Assembly: GCA_944321565.1 (NCBI GenBank)
Contig: CALULT010000028.1
Coordinates: 1 to 39,649 of the forward strand
DNA from: an uncultured Paraprevotella sp.
GTDB taxonomy: Bacteria > Bacteroidota > Bacteroidia > Bacteroidales > Bacteroidaceae
Length of the DNA: 39,649 nucleotides
Direction: 5' to 3'
Under the pieces are notes generated by a model. That model saw only the letters and a program-made list of their open reading frames with translations, did not search any database and was not told the origin of the DNA. A program made the position numbers and the translations under genes. This document shows, piece after piece, positions 25,816 through 33,859 of this stretch (the first letter of the stretch is position 1; each line of letters begins with the position of its first letter).

Positions 25816-26088
25816 ATGAACAAAACAGAATTGGTCAATGCCATTGCGGAGAACGCAAACCTGAGCAAAGCGGACGCTAAAAAAGCATTGGAAGCCACCC
25901 TTGACGCAATCGCAGGGGCTTTGAAGAGCGGGGACAAAATAGCCCTCGTGGGCTTCGGCACATTCTCCGTGAGCGAACGCCCCAGCCGTACGGGCATCAA
26001 TCCCCGCACGAAAGAGCAAATCACCATCGCCGCGAAGAAGATCGCAAAATTCAAAGCCGGCGCAGAATTGGAAAACGCATTGCAGTAA
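25816..26088 (+). CDS. hup: HU family DNA-binding protein
   Basis: A 90-residue histone-like protein of normal HU length. It shows MNKTELVNAIAENA, the GFGTF signature (LVGFGTFSVSERPSR), the NPRTKEQI beta arm with the DNA-intercalating Pro, and the C-terminal FKAGAELENAL. It bends and compacts DNA as a dimer. It stands alone between its own strong promoter and a terminator. Confidence 0.97.
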   Translation: MNKTELVNAIAENANLSKADAKKALEATLDAIAGALKSGDKIALVGFGTFSVSERPSRTGINPRTKEQITIAAKKIAKFKAGAELENALQ

Positions 26089-26113
26089 GACAAAGCCGCT
26101 TTTACACAAAAGG

Positions 26114-26151
26114 AAAAAGGGGAGGAGCCGGAACACGCTTCTCCCTTTTTT
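26114..26151 (+). terminator. Terminator after the HU gene
   Basis: AAAAAGGGGAGGAG (from 26114) pairs imperfectly with CTTCTCCCTTTTTT (to 26151) and ends in six T. Confidence 0.75.
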
Positions 26152-26175
26152 GATGTACGCTTGCCGGTTACCAAA

Positions 26176-26262
26176 AGATACTTACCTCCCAAAAAGAAGA
26201 TATACTTACTTTGCCATCGAAGTATATCTTACTTTGCCAAGTCAGTATATCTTCTATCAAAA
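26176..26262. repeat. Four imperfect ~22-bp direct repeats after HU
   Basis: Related blocks start near 26176 (AGATACTTACCTCCCA), 26198 (AGATATACTTACTTTGCCA), 26221 (AGTATATCTTACTTTGCCA) and 26244 (AGTATATCTTCTATC). The middle two contain TTACTTTG, close to a Bacteroidetes -7 box. The region is non-coding; an open frame crosses it (26150-26428) but looks like a by-product of the repeat. Confidence 0.65.
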
Positions 26263-26391
26263 GCCATCTGTATTGATTTATGCCTACTGGCTGAAGACGG
26301 AATATTCGCGGAATAGGGGGCATGACATGAAAAAGAGAATAAAAACATCCCTATTTTTCTGCTTATTGCTCAGTATCTCATTTTTTTATAT

Positions 26392-26399
26392 TATCTTTG
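26392..26399 (+). promoter_or_regulatory. -7 box upstream of the GNAT-ASCH unit
   Basis: TATCTTTG matches TAnnTTTG. It lies 115 bases before the ATG at 26515, leaving a leader of about 110 bases. The -33 is weak (TTGC about 22 bases upstream). Confidence 0.45.
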
Positions 26400-26514
26400 C
26401 TCCTACCCAATCAACCGAAATAATATGAACCTCTTTTCAGCGCGTAATCCATAGCCAATCGAGTTAAGGAAGTTTAGGCGTGAGTGAGGAGGAGACCCGT
26501 TTTTATTAAATATC

Positions 26515-27561
26515 ATGGAAAAAGTAAAGTTCAAACAGGTCAATTTGGAAGATCCGTTCTTCGCAAGTCTGAAGGAAGATTATGACGGATTTGAGGAGTG
26601 GTTCCAACGCAAGAGCGACAGCGAAGCTTACATCCAGAAAAAAGACGATGGTGAATTGGAGGCTTTTCTCTATCTTAAAATTGAGGAAGGAGTCGTTGAG
26701 GATGTAAGTCCCAAACTGCCTGAAGGCAAGCACCTGAAAGTGGGAACATTCAAGATTGACGCCCATAATACAAAATTGGGCGAGTATTTCATCCAGATGA
26801 TTATGCGCGTGGCTGCCTACGAACAAGTGGGAGACATTTATGTCACGATATTCGAGAAGCACGAAGGGTTGGTGAACCTGCTCAAGAGGTACGGCTTTGA
26901 ACTGCAAGGCACCAAGGGAACTCCCAAAAATCCGGAGAGCGTATATGTCAAGTCGATGACTGCTGTCGGCGATGATTTATGCAAGTGTTTCCCTTTCGTG
27001 CACACCAATGGCAAGAATAAATATATGCTATCTGTATATCCTGATTATCACACGCCTCTATTCCCCGATTCCATTTTGAATACGGAGCAACGGAACAGGG
27101 ATGAACTGATAAAAGATGTTTCCCATACCAATAGCATCCACAAAGTTTATCTGTGCAAGATGAAAGGTGTCGAAATGTTGATTCCAGGAGATATCCTTGT
27201 CATTTATCGCACCAGTGATGGCCAAGGACCTGCATACTACAGGAGCGTGGCAACCTCCATTTGCGTGGTGGAAGAAGTAAAGAGACCTGATGACTTCAAA
27301 AATTTGAATGAATTCATCAAATATACGAATGCTTATAGTATCTTTGATGAGAAAAAATTAAGAGATTACTATTATAATCATAAAACTGTCGTTATAAAAA
27401 TGACCTATAATGCGGCATTCAACCATCGCCTTATCAACAAAGAACTGGTTGAGAAAGTAGGATTGACTCCTCAGTATTGGGGATTTTTCAAGCTGACGGA
27501 CAAGCAATTTAATGATATAATAGCAAGAGGACAAATAGATGAAAGTATTATTGTCGATTAA
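26515..27561 (+). CDS. GNAT acetyltransferase fused to an unassigned C-terminal domain (possibly PUA-like)
   Basis: A 348-residue cytosolic protein. Residues about 1-140 look like a GNAT fold: VGTFKIDAHNTKLGEYFIQMI is the acetyl-CoA-binding motif A region, followed by EKHEGLVNLLKRYGFELQG, the usual GNAT ending. Residues about 165-348 form a beta-rich domain (KVYLCKMKGVEMLIPGDIL, then YYRSVATSICVVEEV, then QYWGFFKLTDKQF) that I can only tentatively liken to PUA/EVE/ASCH domains. The target could be RNA, protein or a small amine. The ASCH gene overlaps its last 23 bases, so the two are translationally coupled. The unit is AT-richer than its neighbours, suggesting horizontal transfer. Confidence 0.75.
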   Translation: MEKVKFKQVNLEDPFFASLKEDYDGFEEWFQRKSDSEAYIQKKDDGELEAFLYLKIEEGVVEDVSPKLPEGKHLKVGTFKIDAHNTKLGEYFIQMIMRVAAYEQVGDIYVTIFEKHEGLVNLLKRYGFELQGTKGTPKNPESVYVKSMTAVGDDLCKCFPFVHTNGKNKYMLSVYPDYHTPLFPDSILNTEQRNRDELIKDVSHTNSIHKVYLCKMKGVEMLIPGDILVIYRTSDGQGPAYYRSVATSICVVEEVKRPDDFKNLNEFIKYTNAYSIFDEKKLRDYYYNHKTVVIKMTYNAAFNHRLINKELVEKVGLTPQYWGFFKLTDKQFNDIIARGQIDESIIVD

Positions 27562-27949
27562 ACCGGAATTCGTCCACGAGATATTCCAAGGACGAAAAAA
27601 ATATGAATACAGGAAAAGCATATTTGCCAAGCATGTCACCAAGGTTCTGGTCTACTCCACGAAGCCCGAAGGGTTGATTGTCGGCGAATTTTCCATAAAG
27701 GCCGTGCTTCAATATCCGCCCAAGGAACTTTGGGAAAGGACTTGTGAGGATTCGGGCATATCCAAGCAATACTTTGACGAATATTTCGAAGGTCGTGACA
27801 AGGGGTATGCCTTGCAAATAGAGAATCCTGTCTTGTACCGGGAACCGGTGAATCCGTTTGAGATATTCGACTCCTTCGCCGCTCCGCAGTCATTTCGGTA
27901 TATTAGTGAAAAGGAATTGCAACAACCTATTGATTTTGCTGCATTATGA
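27539..27949 (+). CDS. ASCH-domain (PUA-superfamily) protein
   Basis: A 136-residue protein with the ASCH signature GxKxxExR at Gly18, Lys20, Glu23 and Arg25 (FQGRKKYEYRK), preceded by SIKPEFVHEI. ASCH proteins share a PUA-like fold and bind or process RNA; E. coli YqfB of this superfamily hydrolyses N4-acetylcytidine, and other members have been reported as ribonucleases. Which activity applies here is unknown. It starts 23 bases inside the GNAT-fusion gene, which implies that both products are needed together. Confidence 0.85.
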   Translation: MKVLLSIKPEFVHEIFQGRKKYEYRKSIFAKHVTKVLVYSTKPEGLIVGEFSIKAVLQYPPKELWERTCEDSGISKQYFDEYFEGRDKGYALQIENPVLYREPVNPFEIFDSFAAPQSFRYISEKELQQPIDFAAL

Positions 27950-28023
27950 AAAGGAATATCATATTTATAGGCATTAGGTAAAGATGATAAGGTTATAGTT
28001 AAATAATACAGAATCTCCATAAA

Positions 28024-28063
28024 GATAGCGGAACCGTGGAAGAAGTTTTCACTATCCTTTTTT
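28024..28063 (+). terminator. Possible terminator after the ASCH gene
   Basis: GATAG (28024-28028) can pair with CTATC (28052-28056), followed by a run of six T (28058-28063). The stem is short and the loop long. Confidence 0.3.
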
Positions 28064-28132
28064 AACATCTTACCTGCCATCTCTAATTAGCTTGGACTGG
28101 TTGCGGGCAACAGTCTGTATTGCATGGATTGT

Positions 28133-29029
28133 TTACTCCCATTCGAGCACGTAGTGATAGTTTTGACTGATATGCTGTCTTGAGTATACTACGGTTATGA
28201 ATTGAATGTATCCGTCCAGTTCGCTTCCATCCTCGATGAAGGCGTATTCCCATATAGGCATCAATTCATCAATGAGCTCATATGGCAGGTTCTTGGGACG
28301 CTTTCCGAAGTACCCGGTGGTATTGAGCAGTATGCCGTCGGTCATGAAGTTTCCGGGCACGGGTGAGTTTGTCACAATGCCCTTCCACGAGGGCTCGTCG
28401 GTGTAGGCGTATTTGTTTTCGTATATAAGGTCGCCATCAGTATTATCGGTCGCCGCCAGCCGGGTGATGTTGCCATCCTGCCAGGTGACGTCGTAAGTGT
28501 AGTCGTCATGGCCGAAATAATCACAGACGTACGTGGCGCGTATCATCTGCCCGTTGCTGTCATACTCGTATGTGGTTTCATATTCCACTTCACCGTCTAT
28601 TTCATTGTAGAAGGTGGAACTTGCTATCAGCCCTTCATCATTCAGGCGGTACTCACAGCATCGGGCTTGTTTGCTCCTGTCGTAGATTATCTCAATGGTC
28701 TTATTGCCTTTGGGATAGGAATAGATGAGACGGATGTAATCTCCATAAGCTTCATAGTATGCCCTACTAGGACGTCCTTGGTCGTCATATTCCGTGATGT
28801 AGTAATCGTAAATGCCGTTGTCAAGCCCTATCCTGTGCAACCGCCGCTTACTGTTGGGACCGTCATCGGCAATGCGGTTTCCCCCGTCGGACTGTTCCAC
28901 GTCGGGGTTAAAACTGCCGCATCCGCCGCTTCCACTAGGATTGTCTCCATCGTCTCCTCCGCATGCCGCCATGCCGAGGCAGAGGCACATGGCCATGATA
29001 GCCCTGTTGATAAATCTTATTGTCTTCAT
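28133..29029 (-). CDS. Surface lipoprotein, DUF4595-like
   Basis: A 298-residue lipoprotein. The signal peptide ends in LGMAAC with the lipid-modified Cys23, followed by GGDDGDN. An acidic stretch after the Cys is typical of Bacteroidetes lipoproteins exported to the cell surface. The body has repeated YD-type strands (TEYDDQGRPSRAYY, YEYDSNGQMIRATY), as in DUF4595 beta-sheet proteins of Bacteroidetes with no known function. The start is the ATG at 29029; an in-frame extension upstream lacks a signal and overlaps the promoter. A full consensus promoter is 37-67 bases upstream. Confidence 0.85.
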   Translation of the reverse strand: MKTIRFINRAIMAMCLCLGMAACGGDDGDNPSGSGGCGSFNPDVEQSDGGNRIADDGPNSKRRLHRIGLDNGIYDYYITEYDDQGRPSRAYYEAYGDYIRLIYSYPKGNKTIEIIYDRSKQARCCEYRLNDEGLIASSTFYNEIDGEVEYETTYEYDSNGQMIRATYVCDYFGHDDYTYDVTWQDGNITRLAATDNTDGDLIYENKYAYTDEPSWKGIVTNSPVPGNFMTDGILLNTTGYFGKRPKNLPYELIDELMPIWEYAFIEDGSELDGYIQFITVVYSRQHISQNYHYVLEWE

Positions 29030-29065
29030 GCTCGTAATATTAAAGACTACTTGTATCAATCTCAG

Positions 29066-29096
29066 CAAAATTATGATTAAATTTATAAATCACAAA
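29066..29096 (-). promoter_or_regulatory. Promoter of the lipoprotein gene
   Basis: On the minus strand TTTG (29096-29093), 19 bases, TAATTTTG (29073-29066): an exact Bacteroidetes consensus. Confidence 0.8.
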
Positions 29097-29319
29097 AAAT
29101 ATTCAGATAAAAACAAATCGACCCGTGCATTTTAACAGGGCACGACTTCCTGCCTTCCTTTTGCCTTCCCTTACCTTATTTCAATACAACTGTCCCCAAC
29201 TGAAATTTTGGAATTAGTTGGCATTTGCTGCCACTTGAGAATGGACATACCACTTCCAACATAAGACCTGTGGATTGACTCCCAATTCCTGTGAAATACA
29301 GAGCCAAAAGCCGGAATTT
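29097..29319. other. Intergenic stretch between divergent promoters
   Basis: No credible ORF or structured RNA was recognised. A short CGTGC/GCACG inverted repeat near 29125-29145 and a pyrimidine-rich tract around 29148-29178 are visible. Confidence 0.4.
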
Positions 29320-29351
29320 CTTGCTTGCAAAACTTAAATTCCGTATCTTTG
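29320..29351 (+). promoter_or_regulatory. Promoter of the argS operon
   Basis: CTTG (29320-29323), 20 bases, TATCTTTG (29344-29351): -7 exact, -33 three of four. The argS ATG follows 29 bases after the -7 box. Confidence 0.7.
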
Positions 29352-29379
29352 CAGACTGAACCATAGGAAAAAACAAACA

Positions 29380-31179
29380 ATGGAAATAGAAAACAATATC
29401 ATTTCAGCCGTGGCAAACGCCATCAAGGCTTTATATGGACACGACATCGCACCTGAAACGATACAACTCCAAAAGACGAAGAAAGAATTCGCCGGACACC
29501 TCACCCTCGTGGTGTTCCCCTTCCTGAAAATATCCCGCAAGAAACCGGAAGACACCGCACAGGAAATCGGGGACTACCTGAAAAAGGAAATCCCGTCCGT
29601 GGTGGCAGACTTCAACGTGGTGAAAGGATTCCTCAACCTGGTCATCTCGCCTGCCAGCTGGATAGGACTGCTTTCCGGCATCCAGCGCGATGAAAAGTTC
29701 GGCCTGGCCGCAGCCGGCGAACACTCTCCGCTGGTCATGATCGAATATTCTTCGCCCAACACCAACAAACCGTTACACTTGGGACATGTGCGCAACAACC
29801 TCCTGGGATGCGCCTTGGCTAACATCATGGCCGCCAATGGCAACCGCGTGGTCAAGACCAACATCGTGAACGACCGCGGCATACACATCTGCAAGAGCAT
29901 GCTGGCCTGGCTGAAATACGGCAACGGTGCCACGCCTGAAAGCACGGGCATCAAGGGCGACCACTTGGTAGGCGACTACTACGTGGCTTTCGACAAACAC
30001 TACAAGGAACAAGTCAAGGAACTCATGGACAAGGGCATGCCCGAGGAAGAGGCCAAAAACGAGGCCCCGCTCATGAAGGAAGCCCGCGAAATGTTGGTCA
30101 AGTGGGAACACAACGACCCGGAAGTACGTGCGCTGTGGCGCAAGATGAACGGCTGGGTCTATGCCGGCTTCGACGAGACCTACAAGGCACTCGGCGTGTC
30201 TTTCGATAAGATATACTATGAATCGGAAACCTACCTCGAAGGGAAGGAAAAGGTCATGGAAGGACTGGAAAAAGGCATATTCTTCCGCAAAGAGGACGGC
30301 TCCGTGTGGGCAGACCTGACAGCCGAAGGCTTGGACGAAAAACTCCTGCTCCGCGCCGACGGCACATCGGTTTACATGACGCAAGACATCGGCACGGCCA
30401 AACTGCGTTTCCGCGACTATCCCATCAACAAGATGATCTACGTGGTGGGCAACGAGCAGAACTACCATTTCCAAGTGCTGTCCATCTTGCTCGACAAGCT
30501 GGGCTTCGAATGGGGAAAAGACCTCGTGCACTTCTCCTACGGCATGGTGGAACTGCCCAACGGGAAGATGAAAAGCCGCGAAGGCACCGTGGTGGACGCC
30601 GACGACCTGATTGCCGCCATGATTGACAACGCACGGAAAATGTCGGAAGACAAAATCAACAAACTCACGGACGTGAGCGAAGAAGAAGCCGCCGAGATTG
30701 CCCGCATCGTGGGACTTGGCGCACTGAAATACTTCATCCTGAAAGTGGATGCCCGCAAGAACATGCTTTTCAATCCCGAAGAGAGCATCGACTTCAACGG
30801 CAACACCGGCCCCTTCATCCAGTACACCTATGCCCGCATCCGTTCCATCCTGCGCAAGGCGGCCGAAGCAGGCATGCCCATGCCCGAAACCATTCCGGCG
30901 ACAGCCATGCTGAGCGAGAAGGAAATCGGGCTGGTACAGATGCTGGCCGACTTCCCCAATGTGGTGAAACAAGCCGGCAATGACTATAATCCAAGCTGCA
31001 TCGCCAACTATTGCTACGACTTGGTGAAAGAATACAACCAGTTCTACCACGACTTCAGCATCCTGCACGAAGAGGACGCCGACAAACGGGCTTTCCGGCT
31101 GGTGCTCTCCGCCAATGTGGGCAAAGTCGTGCGCACGGGCATGGGACTGTTGGGCATCGAAGTGCCCGAACGCATGTAA
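29380..31179 (+). CDS. argS: Arginyl-tRNA synthetase
   Basis: A 599-residue class I synthetase that charges tRNA-Arg. The N-terminal additional domain covers residues 1-110. The HIGH box is PLHLGHVRNN (His133-His136). The KMSKS-equivalent lies in NGKMKSREGTVV, and the C-terminal helical anticodon-binding domain ends in GLLGIEVPERM. Length is normal. The next gene follows 24 bases later, so this is the head of an operon. Confidence 0.97.
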   Translation: MEIENNIISAVANAIKALYGHDIAPETIQLQKTKKEFAGHLTLVVFPFLKISRKKPEDTAQEIGDYLKKEIPSVVADFNVVKGFLNLVISPASWIGLLSGIQRDEKFGLAAAGEHSPLVMIEYSSPNTNKPLHLGHVRNNLLGCALANIMAANGNRVVKTNIVNDRGIHICKSMLAWLKYGNGATPESTGIKGDHLVGDYYVAFDKHYKEQVKELMDKGMPEEEAKNEAPLMKEAREMLVKWEHNDPEVRALWRKMNGWVYAGFDETYKALGVSFDKIYYESETYLEGKEKVMEGLEKGIFFRKEDGSVWADLTAEGLDEKLLLRADGTSVYMTQDIGTAKLRFRDYPINKMIYVVGNEQNYHFQVLSILLDKLGFEWGKDLVHFSYGMVELPNGKMKSREGTVVDADDLIAAMIDNARKMSEDKINKLTDVSEEEAAEIARIVGLGALKYFILKVDARKNMLFNPEESIDFNGNTGPFIQYTYARIRSILRKAAEAGMPMPETIPATAMLSEKEIGLVQMLADFPNVVKQAGNDYNPSCIANYCYDLVKEYNQFYHDFSILHEEDADKRAFRLVLSANVGKVVRTGMGLLGIEVPERM

Positions 31180-31203
31180 AGACCGGCATCCCTAAGACAC
31201 GAA

Positions 31204-31863
31204 ATGGGGAAAAAGAAATTCTACGTGGTCTGGCATGGGGTCAATCCCGGGATTTACGACTCTTGGACAGACTGCAAACTGCAAATCAATGGCTTCGAGG
31301 GAGCTGTTTACAAATCGTTCGACTCCAAGGAAGAGGCGGAAAAGGCATATTCCTCCTCTCCTTATATATATATAGGCACACAAAAAAAGGCGGAGGCGGT
31401 AAAACCCTCCGCCGATGTGCCACAAGACCGCCACGACACCGTGTTGCCACTCCCGCCCGAAGTGCCGGCAGAGGCTTTGGCAGTCGATGCAGCCTGCAGC
31501 GGCAATCCCGGCCCGATGGAATACCGGGGCATTTACCTGCGCACGGGCGAGACCGTATTCCATTTCGGCCCGGTCTATGGCACGAACAACATCGGCGAGT
31601 TCCTGGCCATCGTGCATGCGTTGGCCCTCATGAAACAAAAAGGCATCCGCATGCCGGTCTTCTCCGACAGCCGCAACGCCATCGAGTGGGTGAAACACAA
31701 ACATTGCAAGACCACCTTGGAACGGAACGCCCGCACGGAAGCACTTTTCAACATGATTGAGCGCGCCGAGAACTGGCTGAAAGCCAATCCAGCTGATGTC
31801 CCCATCCACAAATGGGACACCAACCGTTGGGGTGAAATCCCGGCCGATTTCGGGCGCAAATAA
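31204..31863 (+). CDS. rnhA: Ribonuclease HI with viroplasmin-like N-terminal domain
   Basis: A 219-residue RNase H. Residues 1-55 (KFYVVWHGVNPGIYDSWTDC) are the caulimovirus-viroplasmin-like RNA/DNA-hybrid-binding domain seen in many bacterial and eukaryotic RNase H1 proteins. The catalytic acids are visible: Asp95 (VDAACSGNPG), Glu132 (NNIGEFLA), Asp155 (SDSRNA) and Asp215 (PADFGRK). It removes RNA from RNA-DNA hybrids. It lies between argS and the LTA-synthase-like gene, 24 and 27 bases apart, in one operon. Confidence 0.95.
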   Translation: MGKKKFYVVWHGVNPGIYDSWTDCKLQINGFEGAVYKSFDSKEEAEKAYSSSPYIYIGTQKKAEAVKPSADVPQDRHDTVLPLPPEVPAEALAVDAACSGNPGPMEYRGIYLRTGETVFHFGPVYGTNNIGEFLAIVHALALMKQKGIRMPVFSDSRNAIEWVKHKHCKTTLERNARTEALFNMIERAENWLKANPADVPIHKWDTNRWGEIPADFGRK

Positions 31864-31890
31864 ACCACATCCAATAATTGTTTTTCATTC

Positions 31891-33735
31891 ATGACGAACA
31901 TGAAAGCACGTCTATTTTATATGTGCAAGGTGTATGCCACTTTCCTGATGTTTTTCATCCTGCAGAAAATCATCTTCACGTATGTCAACGCCGCAGCTTC
32001 AGCGTGGCCACTGACCATTGGCGACATGGCGCAAGTCATCATCCATGGCTTGGGCCTCGACCTCTCCACCACGGGCTACCTTTCAGCCATTCCTTTCCTT
32101 GTGGTATGGGCGGGCATGTGGTTGCCGCACCTTAACCACAAAACGGTACTTGCCCCCTACTTCATCCTTGTCTCGCTCCTGATTTCCCTGATTTGCGTGG
32201 GCGACACTTCCCTCTACGCCTTCTGGCAGTTCAAATTGGATGCCACCATCTTCAATTACCTGGATGCCCCCAAGCAAGCCTTGGCCAGCGTATCCACATT
32301 CTACATCGTCATACGCCTGCTCTTGATTTGCGCCTTTGCCGCCCTGCTTTCCTGGTTTTTCGTATGGCTGACTCCCAGGCATTTCCCCAAACTGGTTGGC
32401 GGATGGCAAAAGACGGCATGCAACGGCATGCACATCCTGTTGGGCGGACTGATTTTCCTTGCCATCCGGGGAGGAGTGGGACGTTCCACGATGAACGTGG
32501 GCAGTGCCTATTTCAGCGAAAACAACTACCTGAACCACGCAGCCATCAATCCCGCCTTCAGCCTGCTCTATTCCTATTTCAAATCTGAAGACTTCGCGGA
32601 AAAATACAACTATCTGGATGCGGAAACATTGGCAAAGACCTATGCCACGCTCTATCCCGCACAGACTGAAGATTGCACGGACACACTCTTGAACACCCGG
32701 CGGCCCAACGTGCTCATCATCGTCTTGGAAGGATTCGGAGGATACTATGTGGAAGAATTGGGAGGCGTGAAAGACGTGGCCCCGCAAATGAGCCGGCTCA
32801 TCAAGGAAGGCATCTTCTTCGACAACGTGTATGCCAACAGTTTCCGCACCGACCGCGGACTGGTGAGCGCGCTAAGCGGACACATCAGCTACCCCACCAC
32901 GTCTATCATGAAAATGCCGGCCAAGTCGGGACGCCTGCCCGGCATCGCCCGCACCTTGCGGGCCAACGGCTACCACACCGACTTCCTCTACGGTGGTGAC
33001 ATCAACTTCACCAACATGCGGAGTTATTTCACCACTACCGGCTACCAGCAACTCACCAGCGACACGGACTTCAGCCTTGCCGAACGCACGTCCAGTTCAT
33101 GGGGCGCACACGACGAATATGCCTTTGACAAACTCTACAAAATGATCAAGGCTCGTCCGGAAAACGAACTGTGGCACACAGGCTTCCTCACGCTCAGCAG
33201 CCACGAACCGTTTGAAGTGCCTTATAACCGATTGGAAGACAAACGGCTCAATTCGTTTGCCTACACCGACCATTGCCTTGGCAAGTTCATCGACGATTTA
33301 AAAAAGCTCCCCGTATGGGACAACTTGTTAATCGTCTGCATCCCCGACCACGGGAGTTCACCTACGTTCAACACCACATCTCCCGACTTCTACCATGTCC
33401 CCATGTTGTGGCTGGGCGGTGCCATAAGGCAAGCCCGCGTCGTGCACACGCTGATGAACCAAAGCGACATGCCTGCCACATTGCTCGGCCAACTCGGCCT
33501 GCCGCACACGGATTTCTCCTATAGCCGCAACATTTTCTCGGAGGCATACACCTATCCCTTTGCCTATTCCACCTACAACGACGGTTTCTTGTTCAAAGAC
33601 AGCACCGGCGTGACGATTTATGACAACGCCGCGCAGAAAGTGGTCTTCACGACACCCGAAACCGGCACGGAAACACGCGAACAGAAAGGCAAGTCCATCT
33701 TGCAAACCTCATACGACGAATTAGGAAAGCCTTAA
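31891..33735 (+). CDS. LTA-synthase-family membrane sulfatase/phosphoglycerol or phosphoethanolamine transferase
   Basis: A 614-residue protein with five N-terminal membrane segments (residues about 10-200) and an extracytoplasmic alkaline-phosphatase/sulfatase fold. Motifs are VLIIVLEGFGG (metal-binding Glu), SFRTDRGLVSALSGH (nucleophile Thr), YGGDINFTNMRSYF, LSSHEPF and CIPDHGSS (metal Asp/His). In Gram-positive bacteria such enzymes make lipoteichoic acid; Bacteroidales have none, so decoration of a glycan or lipid with phosphoglycerol or phosphoethanolamine is the likely role. It is the last gene of the argS operon and is followed by a strong terminator. Confidence 0.9.
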   Translation: MTNMKARLFYMCKVYATFLMFFILQKIIFTYVNAAASAWPLTIGDMAQVIIHGLGLDLSTTGYLSAIPFLVVWAGMWLPHLNHKTVLAPYFILVSLLISLICVGDTSLYAFWQFKLDATIFNYLDAPKQALASVSTFYIVIRLLLICAFAALLSWFFVWLTPRHFPKLVGGWQKTACNGMHILLGGLIFLAIRGGVGRSTMNVGSAYFSENNYLNHAAINPAFSLLYSYFKSEDFAEKYNYLDAETLAKTYATLYPAQTEDCTDTLLNTRRPNVLIIVLEGFGGYYVEELGGVKDVAPQMSRLIKEGIFFDNVYANSFRTDRGLVSALSGHISYPTTSIMKMPAKSGRLPGIARTLRANGYHTDFLYGGDINFTNMRSYFTTTGYQQLTSDTDFSLAERTSSSWGAHDEYAFDKLYKMIKARPENELWHTGFLTLSSHEPFEVPYNRLEDKRLNSFAYTDHCLGKFIDDLKKLPVWDNLLIVCIPDHGSSPTFNTTSPDFYHVPMLWLGGAIRQARVVHTLMNQSDMPATLLGQLGLPHTDFSYSRNIFSEAYTYPFAYSTYNDGFLFKDSTGVTIYDNAAQKVVFTTPETGTETREQKGKSILQTSYDELGKP

Positions 33736-33779
33736 AAAAAGAAGTTATCCATAATATAAATAAGGTATATTCCAACCGG

Positions 33780-33830
33780 AAAGGGACAACTCCTCCTTGC
33801 AGAAGCTGTCCCTTTCTTTTATATCCTCAT
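33780..33830. terminator. Terminator between LTA-synthase-like gene and pit
   Basis: AAAGGGACA (33780-33788) pairs perfectly with TGTCCCTTT (33817-33825), followed by CTTTT. It lies between convergent genes and may serve both. Confidence 0.78.
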
Positions 33831-33859
33831 ACTATTTGTGATGCGGGAAAACCGCCCCA

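Noticed and set aside
26150-26428. 92-codon frame after HU, including a 33-residue hydrophobic peptide from 26327
   Set aside because: The first part is translated direct repeats, and the end of the frame covers the -7 box at 26392. A small peptide from 26327 cannot be excluded but has no support.
29773-31068. A 431-codon open frame on the minus strand
   Set aside because: Antisense to argS; Val/His/Phe-rich shadow translation.
31011-31760. A 249-codon frame overlapping argS and rnhA on the plus strand
   Set aside because: Arg/Gly/His-rich, out of frame with both well-supported genes.
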